DNA of 64,000 nt from Lachnospiraceae bacterium G41 (lineage in GTDB: Bacteria > Bacillota > Clostridia > Lachnospirales > Lachnospiraceae), in contig FNEU01000006.1 in the NCBI GenBank assembly GCA_900100245.1, forward strand, positions 1 to 64,000, read 5' to 3'. The notes under the pieces are model-generated. The model saw only the letters and a program-made list of their open reading frames with translations. It was not told the DNA's origin and searched no databases. Both the position numbers and the translations under genes were made by a program. Position 1 is the stretch's first letter, and every line of letters begins with the position of its first letter. Shown here piece after piece: positions 33,524-41,193 of this stretch.

Positions 33524-35267
33524 TCAATTCTCTGATCTCCCCAGTGCAGAGGCAATCGGAGTATTGGCTAATGAGTTGTTTCCTGATTTGACAGAAGGCG
33601 CGTACGGTGTTCCCGAGCAGGATATTCCTGTGGACGACATTCCCGAAGTGAATTCTTCAGATTTCACGCAAGGGTACGGAACATCTGCTCCTGCATACAG
33701 TTTATCGGAATCGGATCCGGTGGCATCGAACAACTACGCAAGTTCGACGCCGGGCATCGCTAATCCCGAGTTCGATTGGGAGCATCCTTTCGCTTACGGC
33801 GGCAGTTCGCAGGATTCATACTTCAGTGTGATTGATGATGCGAGTGCACCTGAGGCAAGCTTTTCAAAAGAAGTCAGCGATGTTCCTTATGTAACTTCTC
33901 AGGGCTCAACGTCTTATGCCCCTGTAGTTTTATCGCAGACTCAGGCGAAAGAACAGGGCAAGAAAATAGATGCACCTACGTCTCTTGGCGGAGATAAAAC
34001 AGACAAAGTAAATTATAAAAAAGAAAATAACTCTTCACGAAACGAATCAATCAGAATCGGCAGCAAGACTCTTGCACAGATCAGAAATGATTTTCCGATT
34101 CTCTCGGAAGAAATCAACGGTCACCCTCTTGTATGGCTGGATAACGGTGCGACAACGCAGAGACCAAAGGCTGTTATCGACAGACTTTCATACTACTATG
34201 AGCATGAAAATTCAAATGTCCACAGAGGCGCTCATACACTCGCCGCAAGATCGACGGATGCTTACGAAGAAGCAAGAGATACAGTCAGACAGTTCATCGG
34301 TGCTTCGGCTTCGGAAGAAATCATTTTCGTAAGAGGCACAACGGAAGCCATTAACCTTGTAGCAAATGCTTATGTTAAGCCGACGCTGCAGCCCGGAGAT
34401 GAGATAATCGTTTCCATCTTGGAACACCATGCAAATATAGTTCCATGGCAGTTAATCTCGCAGGCAACGGGAGCCGTAATTAAGGTAATTCCCTGTGACG
34501 AAACTGGACAGCTAATACTTCACGAATATGAAAAACTCTTTACGAAGAGAACGAAATTCGTTGCGGTAACACATGTTTCGAACGTTCTCGGAACCGTAAC
34601 TCCCGTTGAAGAACTCGTCGCTATTGCCCACAGACACGGCGTTCGTATTTTAATCGACGGCGCTCAGTCGGTAGCACATATACCGGTTAATGTCTCGGCA
34701 CTCGATACAGACTTCTTCGTATTCTCCGGACATAAGATTTTCGGTCCTACCGGAATCGGTGTCGTATACGGCAAGAAGGAACTTTTAGAAGCCGCAGAGC
34801 CTTATCACGGCGGCGGTAATATGATAGCTGACGTAACGTTTGAGCGCACCATTTACAACCCCATCCCGAATAAATTCGAAGCGGGTACGGGAAGCATAGC
34901 GGATGCGGTAGGACTCGGCGCAGCACTTAAGTATCTGACGGATATAGGCATGCCCTGTGTATATCGCTGGGAGCATGAGCTGCTGCAGTATGCAATGAAG
35001 GAAATGAAGACCGTAAAAGGACTTCATTTAATCGGCACGGCGCTTAACAAATCATCGGCACTTTCTTTTAAACTCGACGGATATTCCGACGAGGAAGTGG
35101 GAAAGAGACTCGACGGATACGGAATAGCGGTACGTACCGGTCATCACTGCGCACAGCCTGTATTAAGACATTTCGGTTATGAATCTTCTGTAAGACCGAC
35201 AATCGCTTTATACAATTCGCCGGATGATATTGATGCACTTGTAAAAGTATTAAAAACATTTGCGTAA
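33510..35267 (+). CDS. cysteine desulfurase (SufS-type) with N-terminal encapsulin cargo domain
   Basis: 585 residues. Residues 1-185 are low in order and rich in Ser, Pro, Tyr, Asp and Ala (for example NPEFDWEHPFAYGGSSQDSY), as in family 2A encapsulin cargo. From about 190 a full class II desulfurase follows: LVWLDNGATTQRPKAV, VFSGHKIFGPTGIGVVYG (PLP Lys) and RTGHHCAQPVL (persulfide Cys). It takes sulfur from cysteine, releasing alanine. The ATG at 33510 fits GAGGTGG; GTG 33501 is in frame. Translationally coupled to the shell gene. Confidence 0.9.
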   Translation: MTTINQFSDLPSAEAIGVLANELFPDLTEGAYGVPEQDIPVDDIPEVNSSDFTQGYGTSAPAYSLSESDPVASNNYASSTPGIANPEFDWEHPFAYGGSSQDSYFSVIDDASAPEASFSKEVSDVPYVTSQGSTSYAPVVLSQTQAKEQGKKIDAPTSLGGDKTDKVNYKKENNSSRNESIRIGSKTLAQIRNDFPILSEEINGHPLVWLDNGATTQRPKAVIDRLSYYYEHENSNVHRGAHTLAARSTDAYEEARDTVRQFIGASASEEIIFVRGTTEAINLVANAYVKPTLQPGDEIIVSILEHHANIVPWQLISQATGAVIKVIPCDETGQLILHEYEKLFTKRTKFVAVTHVSNVLGTVTPVEELVAIAHRHGVRILIDGAQSVAHIPVNVSALDTDFFVFSGHKIFGPTGIGVVYGKKELLEAAEPYHGGGNMIADVTFERTIYNPIPNKFEAGTGSIADAVGLGAALKYLTDIGMPCVYRWEHELLQYAMKEMKTVKGLHLIGTALNKSSALSFKLDGYSDEEVGKRLDGYGIAVRTGHHCAQPVLRHFGYESSVRPTIALYNSPDDIDALVKVLKTFA

Positions 35268-35273
35268 AGAAAA

Positions 35274-35303
35274 GGTATCGGGCATCGAAAGGTGCCCGGT
35301 ACC
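35274..35303 (+). repeat. GGTGCC-type hairpin, copy 1 (between desulfurase and acetyltransferase genes)
   Basis: GGTATCGGGCATC (35274-35286) and GGTGCCCGGTACC (35291-35303) pair over 13 positions (two wobbles) around GAAA. There is no T tract, so it is more likely an RNA stability or processing element than a terminator. Related hairpins are at 43836 and 54358. Confidence 0.6.
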
Positions 35304-35324
35304 GAAGAAAAAAAGAAAACGGGT

Positions 35325-36290
35325 ATGGCAATGGAAGAAATCATAAAAGAAAACGAGATAAGCGAAATAGTTAAAATCGTATTGGACGATTATAAAGGCA
35401 GCAAAAACATTGATGTCATGAACCTTTATAACAACCCAAGCAAAGCGGAAGTAACGGAACTGGTCAAAAATCTTTTCAGACTGGTATATCCGGGCTATTA
35501 CAAGGATAAATCTTATAAAATATACAATCCCGACAACTCACTTGCGGTTACCGTCGAGGATATCTTTTATCATCTTAACAAACAGGTAACGCTTGCTCTT
35601 GATTTTTGTAAACTGAGGGGAGAGATGACCGAGGAAGACAGGAAAATCGAAAGTTATCGTATCTGTAAGGAATTCTTTTATAAGATTCCCGGCATAAGAA
35701 GAACTATTGAAACAGATCTTCTGGCAGCTTATGACGGGGACCCCGCGGCAGGCTGCTTTGAAGAAATAATACTCGCTTATCCGGGTCTGGTGGCAATAAC
35801 GGTTTACCGTCTGGCACATGAGTTATATCTTTTAAGAGTTCCCGTAATACCCAGACTTATGACCGAATATGCACATTCCAAGACAGGAGTGGATATTCAT
35901 CCGGGCGCGACGATAGGAGATTATTTTTTCATAGATCATGCGACCGGAATAGTAGTCGGAGAAACTTCCGTTATAGGAAGCCATGTAAAAATATATCAGG
36001 GTGTGACCATTGGTGCGTTATCGACCAGAGGAGGCCAGAAGTTATCCGGCAAGAAGAGACATCCAACCATCGGAGATAACGTTACGATTTATGCGGGAGC
36101 CTCGATTCTCGGTGGTGAAACCGTGATAGGAAACAACTCCATTATCGGTGGCAATACATTTATCACGTCTTCCGTGCCTGAGGGAACCAGAGTGAGCATC
36201 AAAAATCCCGAAATGGAGTATCGCACAAGGGATAATGTGGTCAAAACCGAAGAAATAAAACAAAGCGACGAATGGTATTACATTATCTGA
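35325..36290 (+). CDS. cysE: serine O-acetyltransferase (EpsC-type)
   Basis: 321 residues. An alpha-helical N-terminal domain (1-190) and a left-handed beta-helix of hexapeptide repeats (GVDIHPGATIGDYFFIDHATGIVVGETSVIG, then VTIGALS, then TIGDNVTIYAGASILGG). The length fits the long EpsC-type rather than the short E. coli form. It makes O-acetylserine from serine and acetyl-CoA, the acceptor for sulfur. The start is uncertain: ATG 35325 or 35331, or GTG 35292 inside the upstream hairpin. Serine acetyltransferase next to a family 2A encapsulin is a known pairing. Confidence 0.88.
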   Translation: MAMEEIIKENEISEIVKIVLDDYKGSKNIDVMNLYNNPSKAEVTELVKNLFRLVYPGYYKDKSYKIYNPDNSLAVTVEDIFYHLNKQVTLALDFCKLRGEMTEEDRKIESYRICKEFFYKIPGIRRTIETDLLAAYDGDPAAGCFEEIILAYPGLVAITVYRLAHELYLLRVPVIPRLMTEYAHSKTGVDIHPGATIGDYFFIDHATGIVVGETSVIGSHVKIYQGVTIGALSTRGGQKLSGKKRHPTIGDNVTIYAGASILGGETVIGNNSIIGGNTFITSSVPEGTRVSIKNPEMEYRTRDNVVKTEEIKQSDEWYYII

Positions 36291-36332
36291 TGAATTTCGG
36301 ATGTTGAGTATTTATAAAAGAGGAGAATAAAA

Positions 36333-36539
36333 ATGAACATAACAGTAGCAGGAGAAAAAAAGGACGTAAAAGAAGGGCTCACCGTAACGGAACTTATAGC
36401 ATCCGAAAATGTTGAAACACCGCAGTATGTGACAGTTTCCGTCAACGAAGAATTCGTTGAATCGGGCGAATTTGATACAACGGTTTTAAAAGAAGGCGAT
36501 GTGGTTGAATTCCTGTATTTTATGGGCGGAGGCAGATAA
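36333..36539 (+). CDS. ThiS-like sulfur carrier with masked C-terminus
   Basis: 68 residues, beta-grasp fold (MNITVAGEKKDVKEGLTVTELIASE, then LKEGDVVEFLYFMGGGR). The chain ends Gly-Gly-Gly-Arg rather than Gly-Gly, so the arginine must be trimmed before the glycine can be adenylated; the JAMM peptidase at 37364 is the candidate. The stop overlaps the start of the E1-like gene by one base (TAATG). It is a carrier for thiocarboxylate sulfur to cysteine or homocysteine synthesis, or possibly thiazole; no other thiamine gene is present. Confidence 0.85.
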   Translation: MNITVAGEKKDVKEGLTVTELIASENVETPQYVTVSVNEEFVESGEFDTTVLKEGDVVEFLYFMGGGR

Positions 36540-37351
36540 TGGCTTTTACGAACGAACAGCTGGAGAGATATTCCAGACATATTATTTTAAAAGAAATCGG
36601 TGCCAAAGGGCAGAAAAAATTATTAAACGGAAAAGTCCTGATAATAGGTGCCGGCGGATTGGGTGCTCCTGCGGCTTTGTATCTTGCGGCAGCAGGTGTC
36701 GGAACAATAGGTATAGTTGATGCGGACGTGGTTGATTTGTCGAATCTTCAGCGTCAGGTAATCCATACAACCAACGACATCGGAAAGAGAAAGGTTGAAT
36801 CCGCAAGGGAAACAATGAATGCCATCAATCCGGATGTTAAAGTAAATACATATCATGAATTCGTTGCAAGCGACAATATTATGGATCTGATAAAAGACTA
36901 TGATTTTATCCTCGACGGAACGGATAATTTCCCGGCCAAATTCTTAATCAACGATGCATGCGTGATGGCGAAAAAACCTTTAAGTCATGCGGGAATCATC
37001 AGATTCAAAGGCCAGCTTACAACCATTATTCCAGGGGAAGGACCCTGCTACAGATGTATTTTCAAGAATCCGCCACCCAAGGATGCGGTACCTACCTGCA
37101 AGCAGGCGGGTGTAATAGGTGCGATGGGCGGAGTAATAGGTTCGCTTCAGGCTATGGAAGCCGTGAAATATTTAACCGGTGTAGGCGATTTGCTGGTAGG
37201 ATATCTGCTGACATATGATGCACTTAAGATGGAGTTTCACAAGATTAAACTTCCCGCAAGAGGCGAGGGATGTGCGGTTTGTTCAGATCATCCGACAATC
37301 ACTGAGCTCATTGATTATGAACAGCCTGCGTGCGATTTGAAGGCGCATTAA
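36539..37351 (+). CDS. ThiF/MoeB-like E1 adenylyltransferase
   Basis: 270 residues. ERYSRHIILKEIGAKGQKKL, nucleotide loop IIGAGGLGAPAALYLAAAGVG, DLSNLQRQVIH, zinc Cys pairs CYRC and CAVC. It adenylates the C-terminus of the ThiS-like carrier encoded directly upstream and allows sulfur addition. Unlike the 31050 protein it has no fused carrier or rhodanese, so a separate sulfur donor (TusA-like 37810, or the desulfurase) is needed. Coupled to the carrier gene by a one-base overlap. Confidence 0.88.
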   Translation: MAFTNEQLERYSRHIILKEIGAKGQKKLLNGKVLIIGAGGLGAPAALYLAAAGVGTIGIVDADVVDLSNLQRQVIHTTNDIGKRKVESARETMNAINPDVKVNTYHEFVASDNIMDLIKDYDFILDGTDNFPAKFLINDACVMAKKPLSHAGIIRFKGQLTTIIPGEGPCYRCIFKNPPPKDAVPTCKQAGVIGAMGGVIGSLQAMEAVKYLTGVGDLLVGYLLTYDALKMEFHKIKLPARGEGCAVCSDHPTITELIDYEQPACDLKAH

Positions 37352-37363
37352 AAAGGAGCAGAC

Positions 37364-37792
37364 ATGACTGTTACGATAAACAAAAACGATTATGAAAGAA
37401 TACTCGCTTATGCCAGGGAAAATCTTCCCGAAGAGGCGTGCGGACTGATAGCCGGAATCGACAGGGAAGACGGTGTAAGAGAGATTAAAAAAGTATATCT
37501 TCTGACAAATATCGATCATACAAACGAACATTTTTCAATTGATCCGAAGGACCAGCTTGCATCAATCAAAGATATGAGAGCTGAGGGATTAAAGCCGCTC
37601 GGTAACTGGCATTCCCATCCCGAATCACCGTCACGTCCGTCCGAAGAGGACAAGAGATTAGCGAATGATTCTAACGCAAGCTATCTTATTTTATCCCTTG
37701 AGGAAGCGGACAATCCGGTTCTGAATGCTTTTCATGTGGAGAGTGTGAACGGAGAAAAAACAGTTCGCAAAGAAGAACTTACAATTATTTGA
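37364..37792 (+). CDS. JAMM/MPN metallopeptidase 2
   Basis: 142 residues. Zinc motif HSHPESPSRPSEED and upstream Glu in EEACGLIAG are intact. It is closest in role to the Mec/HcyD peptidases that trim carrier tails or release the finished amino acid from the carrier. It follows the ThiS-like/E1 pair, making a complete carrier, E1 and peptidase set. Confidence 0.87.
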   Translation: MTVTINKNDYERILAYARENLPEEACGLIAGIDREDGVREIKKVYLLTNIDHTNEHFSIDPKDQLASIKDMRAEGLKPLGNWHSHPESPSRPSEEDKRLANDSNASYLILSLEEADNPVLNAFHVESVNGEKTVRKEELTII

Positions 37793-37809
37793 GATAAGGA
37801 GAAAAGAAA

Positions 37810-38061
37810 ATGGCAAATCCCGAATTTGAAGCAGATGATGTAGTTGATATTACCGATGTTAACTGCCCCGTAACGTTTGTAAAAACCAAGGTGGCACTGG
37901 AAGAACTCGATGAAGGGCAGATTCTGCAGGTACATATTAACGACGGAGAACCTATTCAGAATGTTCCCAGAAGTGTCAAGGAAGAAGGGCATGAGATATT
38001 AAAAATCGATGATAACGGCGACGGAACTTTTGAGCTTTTTATTAAAAAGGTCGGAGATTAA
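37810..38061 (+). CDS. TusA-like sulfurtransferase
   Basis: 83 residues. The TusA/SirA core is CPVTFVKTKVALEELDEGQIL with the single Cys at about residue 20 as persulfide site, followed by IQNVPRSVKEEGHEIL. It carries persulfide sulfur between the desulfurase and the carrier-activating enzyme. AAGGAG precedes the start. It is the second TusA domain of the region; the first is inside the 25733 fusion. Confidence 0.86.
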   Translation: MANPEFEADDVVDITDVNCPVTFVKTKVALEELDEGQILQVHINDGEPIQNVPRSVKEEGHEILKIDDNGDGTFELFIKKVGD

Positions 38062-38096
38062 TCATATCAGAACAGAAAATCATAAAAGGAGCAAAA

Positions 38097-38402
38097 ATGG
38101 CAACAGTAATTGTGACAGAATCCAATTTGGAAGAAATCAAAGCAAGTGACAAAACGGTCTTACTGGACTTTTATGCCGACTGGTGTGTTCCCTGCAAAAG
38201 ACTGGGACCCGTTTTGGAGGATATATCCGAAGAAAATCCCGATATTATAGTCGGAAAAATCAATGTTGAAGATGAACCTGATATTGCCGAAGAATTCGGC
38301 ATTATGAGTGTTCCCACTTTAATCGTTTTAAAATACGGGGACGAAGCGGACAAAGCCGTAGGTTTCAGAACAAAAGCGCAGATACTTGATTTGCTGGATT
38401 AA
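38097..38402 (+). CDS. thioredoxin-like protein
   Basis: 101 residues, a complete thioredoxin fold. The active site is WCVPC where classic thioredoxin has WCGPC, which should shift its redox potential. The cis-Pro loop (SVPTLIVL) is present. As last gene of the sulfur operon it probably reduces persulfides or regenerates the desulfurase and TusA cysteines. Its stop codon overlaps that of the convergent flavin reductase gene. Confidence 0.88.
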   Translation: MATVIVTESNLEEIKASDKTVLLDFYADWCVPCKRLGPVLEDISEENPDIIVGKINVEDEPDIAEEFGIMSVPTLIVLKYGDEADKAVGFRTKAQILDLLD

Positions 38403-38965
38403 TTCTTTTTCTTTACGGAATATCCGAATTTTCCGATTTTTTTACCAAGACCGAAGTATTCGCCGTGAGAATATGTGACAAGTTTCGATGAGTTGAGTTC
38501 GAACTTACCGTTTTCATTCATATACTTATCATCGACCGTCACGCCTACAACCTCGGCGATGAACATATCATGACTTCCGAGTTCTTTGATTTCTTTTACC
38601 TTGCAGGCAAGATTCAAGGGACTCTCTTTTATTGCGGGCGCATTTACACCTTCGATTGCAATCGGTGTCAGATTGCATTTCTTGAATTTATCCGTATCTC
38701 TGCCGGATTTGACTCCGCAGTAGTCTGTTGCATATGTCAAATCTTCGGTCACCAGATTGATGACGAATTCGCCCGAATTTTTTATGATGTTGTGAGAATA
38801 ACGTTCCTTTCTGACAGATATCGAAACCATCACGGGGTCAGAGCAGATTGTTCCCGCCCATGCGACTGTAATTATATTCGGTTTCTGATCCTTTTCCTGA
38901 CAGCTTATCATAACAGCGGGAAGAGGATAAAGCATATTTCCGGGTTTCCAGTTTATTTTAGACAT
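38399..38965 (-). CDS. flavin reductase family (FMN-binding split barrel) protein
   Basis: 188 residues. Flavin-reductase-like domain: NMLYPLPAVMISCQEKD, ITVAWAGTICSDPVMVSISVRKERYSHNII and FVINLVTEDL, with late HGEYFGLGKKIGKFG. It binds FMN and reduces or transfers flavin. Convergent with thioredoxin: the two stop codons share TTAA at 38399-38402 and no terminator separates them. Its promoter side contains a CTTTTATGAT motif. Confidence 0.87.
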   Translation of the reverse strand: MSKINWKPGNMLYPLPAVMISCQEKDQKPNIITVAWAGTICSDPVMVSISVRKERYSHNIIKNSGEFVINLVTEDLTYATDYCGVKSGRDTDKFKKCNLTPIAIEGVNAPAIKESPLNLACKVKEIKELGSHDMFIAEVVGVTVDDKYMNENGKFELNSSKLVTYSHGEYFGLGKKIGKFGYSVKKKN

Positions 38966-39010
38966 TTGTGCTCCTAATTTGATTCTTTTATGATAGAAAA
39001 TCTTTTGTGT

Positions 39011-39499
39011 TTATTCAGAGATTTTCGATGCGAATTCATCGATATCGCTGTCGGTTCCGTCGTTCTTTCTTGCAAGCGGATCATTGAAAATGCCGGTTAT
39101 TTCAAACTTTTCGATACCGATGAGTTTAGCCATTTTATCAAAGGATTTTTCCGCACCGCTTCCGCCCTGACATGCAAATGCAGCGAGAGATTTTTCAACA
39201 ATAGCATCTTTGTTATCTTCTATAAAAGTCCTGAGCGGCGGAGTAAATGTTCCTGCCCAAACAGGGAAACCGAAGACGATTCTGTCATACAAAGAAAGGT
39301 CAACATCATACTCTTCCAGGTCGGGTTTATCTTTAAATACAGCGCTCTTTCCGCCCCAGAAAAACTTCTTAAAGCCCTTGTCGGCGTAAGCCTTTTTGGG
39401 AATTAATCTTAGCAGGTCAGCGCCTGTTTTTTCTTTTATCCTGTTTGCCGCATAATCGGTATTTCCTTCAAGTGAATAGTAAACAATCAATGTTTTCAT
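39011..39499 (-). CDS. flavodoxin
   Basis: 162 residues. The FMN phosphate loop lies at the N-terminus (LIVYYSLEGNTDYAANRI) with FGFPVWAGTFTPPLRTFI and AFACQGGSG contacting the ring. It is a small electron carrier in the cytoplasm. Transcribed toward the flavin reductase gene with 45 bases between; the two may provide electrons for sulfur or other redox steps (inference). Confidence 0.9.
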   Translation of the reverse strand: MKTLIVYYSLEGNTDYAANRIKEKTGADLLRLIPKKAYADKGFKKFFWGGKSAVFKDKPDLEEYDVDLSLYDRIVFGFPVWAGTFTPPLRTFIEDNKDAIVEKSLAAFACQGGSGAEKSFDKMAKLIGIEKFEITGIFNDPLARKNDGTDSDIDEFASKISE

Positions 39500-39535
39500 A
39501 TTTTAATTCCTCCGGATAATTGAATTATAAGACAT

Positions 39536-39564
39536 TTGTCAATCAAATAAAATTAGAATATACT
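39536..39564 (+). promoter_or_regulatory. promoter of nth (leaderless)
   Basis: TTGTCA (39536-39541), a 17-base spacer and TATACT (39559-39564). The ATG of nth begins 7 bases after the -10 box, at the expected transcription start. Confidence 0.7.
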
Positions 39565-39570
39565 AAAAAC

Positions 39571-40212
39571 ATGAATCAGAAAGAAAGAATCGAAAAAATA
39601 ATAGAGGCACTGGATGCACAGTACGGAACGGATTTTATATGTTATCTCGAGCATAAGAACGCGTTGGAACTTCTGATTGCGACTATTCTTTCCGCGCAGT
39701 GCACCGATGCGAGAGTTAATACCGTAACGCCGACTTTATTTGCAAAGTATAAAAATGCAAAAGATTTCGCAAATGCCGATTTGGCAGAACTTGAAGATAT
39801 AATTCATCCGCTTGGCTTTTATCATGCGAAGGCCGTTAATATTATCGGCTGCTGCAAAAAGCTTGATGATAAGTTCGGCGGAGAAGTTCCCTCTTCCATA
39901 GAAGATTTAACTTCCCTTCCCGGAGTCGGCAGAAAAACCGCGAATGTTATCCGCGGAAATATTTATCATGAACCAAGCATTGTAGTTGATACACATGTTG
40001 GACGAATCAGTCGAAAGCTCGGAATTACAAAGAAGGAAGACCCGAAAGATGTCGAGTTTGATTTGATGAAAAAAATTCCTAGGGATCATTGGATTCTCTG
40101 GAACATACATCTTATCACTCTTGGCCGAAGTATTTGCAAGGCTCCGACACCAAAGTGCAGCGAGTGTTTTTTACGGGATTATTGTCCGACAGGACAGAAG
40201 AATAACGGGTAA
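39571..40212 (+). CDS. nth: endonuclease III
   Basis: 213 residues, normal length. Helix-hairpin-helix LPGVGRKTANV with the catalytic Lys, catalytic Asp in VVDTHVGRISRKLG, and a 4Fe-4S site C-x6-C-x2-C-x5-C (CKAPTPKCSECFLRDYC). It removes oxidised pyrimidines from DNA and nicks the abasic site. A longer frame starting at 39520 lies upstream of the promoter and is rejected. There is no Shine-Dalgarno; the ATG coincides with the predicted +1, so the mRNA is probably leaderless. Confidence 0.93.
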   Translation: MNQKERIEKIIEALDAQYGTDFICYLEHKNALELLIATILSAQCTDARVNTVTPTLFAKYKNAKDFANADLAELEDIIHPLGFYHAKAVNIIGCCKKLDDKFGGEVPSSIEDLTSLPGVGRKTANVIRGNIYHEPSIVVDTHVGRISRKLGITKKEDPKDVEFDLMKKIPRDHWILWNIHLITLGRSICKAPTPKCSECFLRDYCPTGQKNNG

Positions 40213-40223
40213 AAGACTATAAC

Positions 40224-40252
40224 TTGCAAAAACGGTAAATATCATTTATAAT
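40224..40252 (+). promoter_or_regulatory. promoter of the small membrane protein gene
   Basis: TTGCAA (40224-40229), a 17-base spacer and TATAAT (40247-40252). Start near 40259. Confidence 0.75.
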
Positions 40253-40287
40253 CCTTTTCGTACACATAATTTTGAGGTGCACATATT

Positions 40288-40389
40288 ATGATGAATTTAC
40301 ATACAAAAAAAGCAAAAGTCATTATCGCGGCGGTCGCCATTGTACTTTGCCTTGCGATGATCATTCCTTTTCTGGTATCGATGTTTTAA
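40288..40389 (+). CDS. 33-residue single-pass membrane protein
   Basis: Short ORF starting MMNLHTKKAKVIIAAVAIVL; a basic head and one membrane helix (about residues 11-31). GAGGTG lies 8 bases before the ATG, and a consensus promoter and a terminator give it a transcript of about 290 bases. It resembles Prli42-type tiny membrane proteins of Firmicutes in size and shape only. A toxin or stress-sensor anchor are options. About 130 bases of structured 3' region follow. Confidence 0.65.
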   Translation: MMNLHTKKAKVIIAAVAIVLCLAMIIPFLVSMF

Positions 40390-40521
40390 TTAAGTCGGTG
40401 CCGGTCGAATGTTTCGCGTGCAAAGATTTTTGTATGCAGTTTAATAGTTGGCGACGAACCGGTAAGCGATGATGAAAAGGAAATCCCTTTGTGGGAGCGA
40501 AATTAATAAGAACAATAATCC
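40390..40521 (+). other. unexplained 3' untranslated stretch
   Basis: No ORF. Contains GCCGGT and ACCGGT segments about 60 bases apart that can pair, and AAAGGAAATCCCTTT. It may be a structured 3' region or a small RNA; no known family was recognised. Confidence 0.3.
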
Positions 40522-40557
40522 GGCGCGTCTTTTGAAGACAGCGCCATTTTAATTTTT
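40522..40557 (+). terminator. terminator immediately before the AIRS-like gene
   Basis: GGCGCGTCTT and AAGAC-A-GCGCC pair with one bulge, followed by ATTTTAATTTTT. The next gene's ATG directly follows the T tract. Confidence 0.75.
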
Positions 40558-41136
40558 ATGACATCAAACAATAAAGAAAATAAGCCTTATATCAACAGGA
40601 ATATCCGGCCGGGCGACTTCATAGTTGCTACCAAATGGATTGGAATCGAAGGCACGCTTGAGATTATAGATTATAAAAGAGAAGAAAATGAGAAACGCTT
40701 TTCGCCTTCTTTTATGAGGTATTTTAAAGACTACGAAGCGAGTCTTTCTACCGAAAAAGAGTGCAGCGCGGGCGATTCTTTTATGATAAAAGAAACCATA
40801 TGCGCCGCGGAGGGCGGAATATTCAAGGCACTCGGAGAACTTGCAAAAATTGCGGGCAGAGGCCTGGAAGTTGATATAAAGAAAATTCCCGTCAGACAGG
40901 AAGTAATCGAAATTTGCAATTTTTTTGATATTTCACCGTATGAAATGAAGTCAAAGGGAATGGTGCTGATGGTGCTAAAAGAGCCCGAAGCGCTCGTTGA
41001 ATACTTAAAAAACGAAGGAGTTCCCGCTAAGGTTATCGGAAAAATAAGAGACGATAACGACAAGTTAATCTTAAACGGCGAGGCCGTAAGATATCTTGAT
41101 AAAATAAAGCAGGATTCAACCGATAAAATCTTGTGA
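40558..41136 (+). CDS. AIR synthase-related (HypE/ThiL C-terminal domain-like) protein
   Basis: 192 residues. ICAAEGGIFKALGELAKIAGRGLEVDIKKIPVRQEVIEICNFFDISPYEMKSKGMVLMVL matches the C-terminal half of HypE/AIR-synthase proteins, with MRYFKDYEASLS before it. The N-terminal ATP-binding half of HypE is missing, so function is uncertain. No ribosome site is seen before the ATG, which touches a terminator; translation may depend on readthrough or a different start. Confidence 0.7.
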   Translation: MTSNNKENKPYINRNIRPGDFIVATKWIGIEGTLEIIDYKREENEKRFSPSFMRYFKDYEASLSTEKECSAGDSFMIKETICAAEGGIFKALGELAKIAGRGLEVDIKKIPVRQEVIEICNFFDISPYEMKSKGMVLMVLKEPEALVEYLKNEGVPAKVIGKIRDDNDKLILNGEAVRYLDKIKQDSTDKIL

Positions 41137-41193
41137 AAAAGCAAAAACAGATTTAAATCTTTTAGAATAATTAATTTTGAAAGGACAAATAAT

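Noticed and set aside
36333-37351. Thiamine thiazole biosynthesis genes (thiS, thiF)
   Set aside because: Carrier and E1 look ThiS/ThiF-like, but no thiG, thiH or thiE is present and the context is cysteine and sulfur metabolism.
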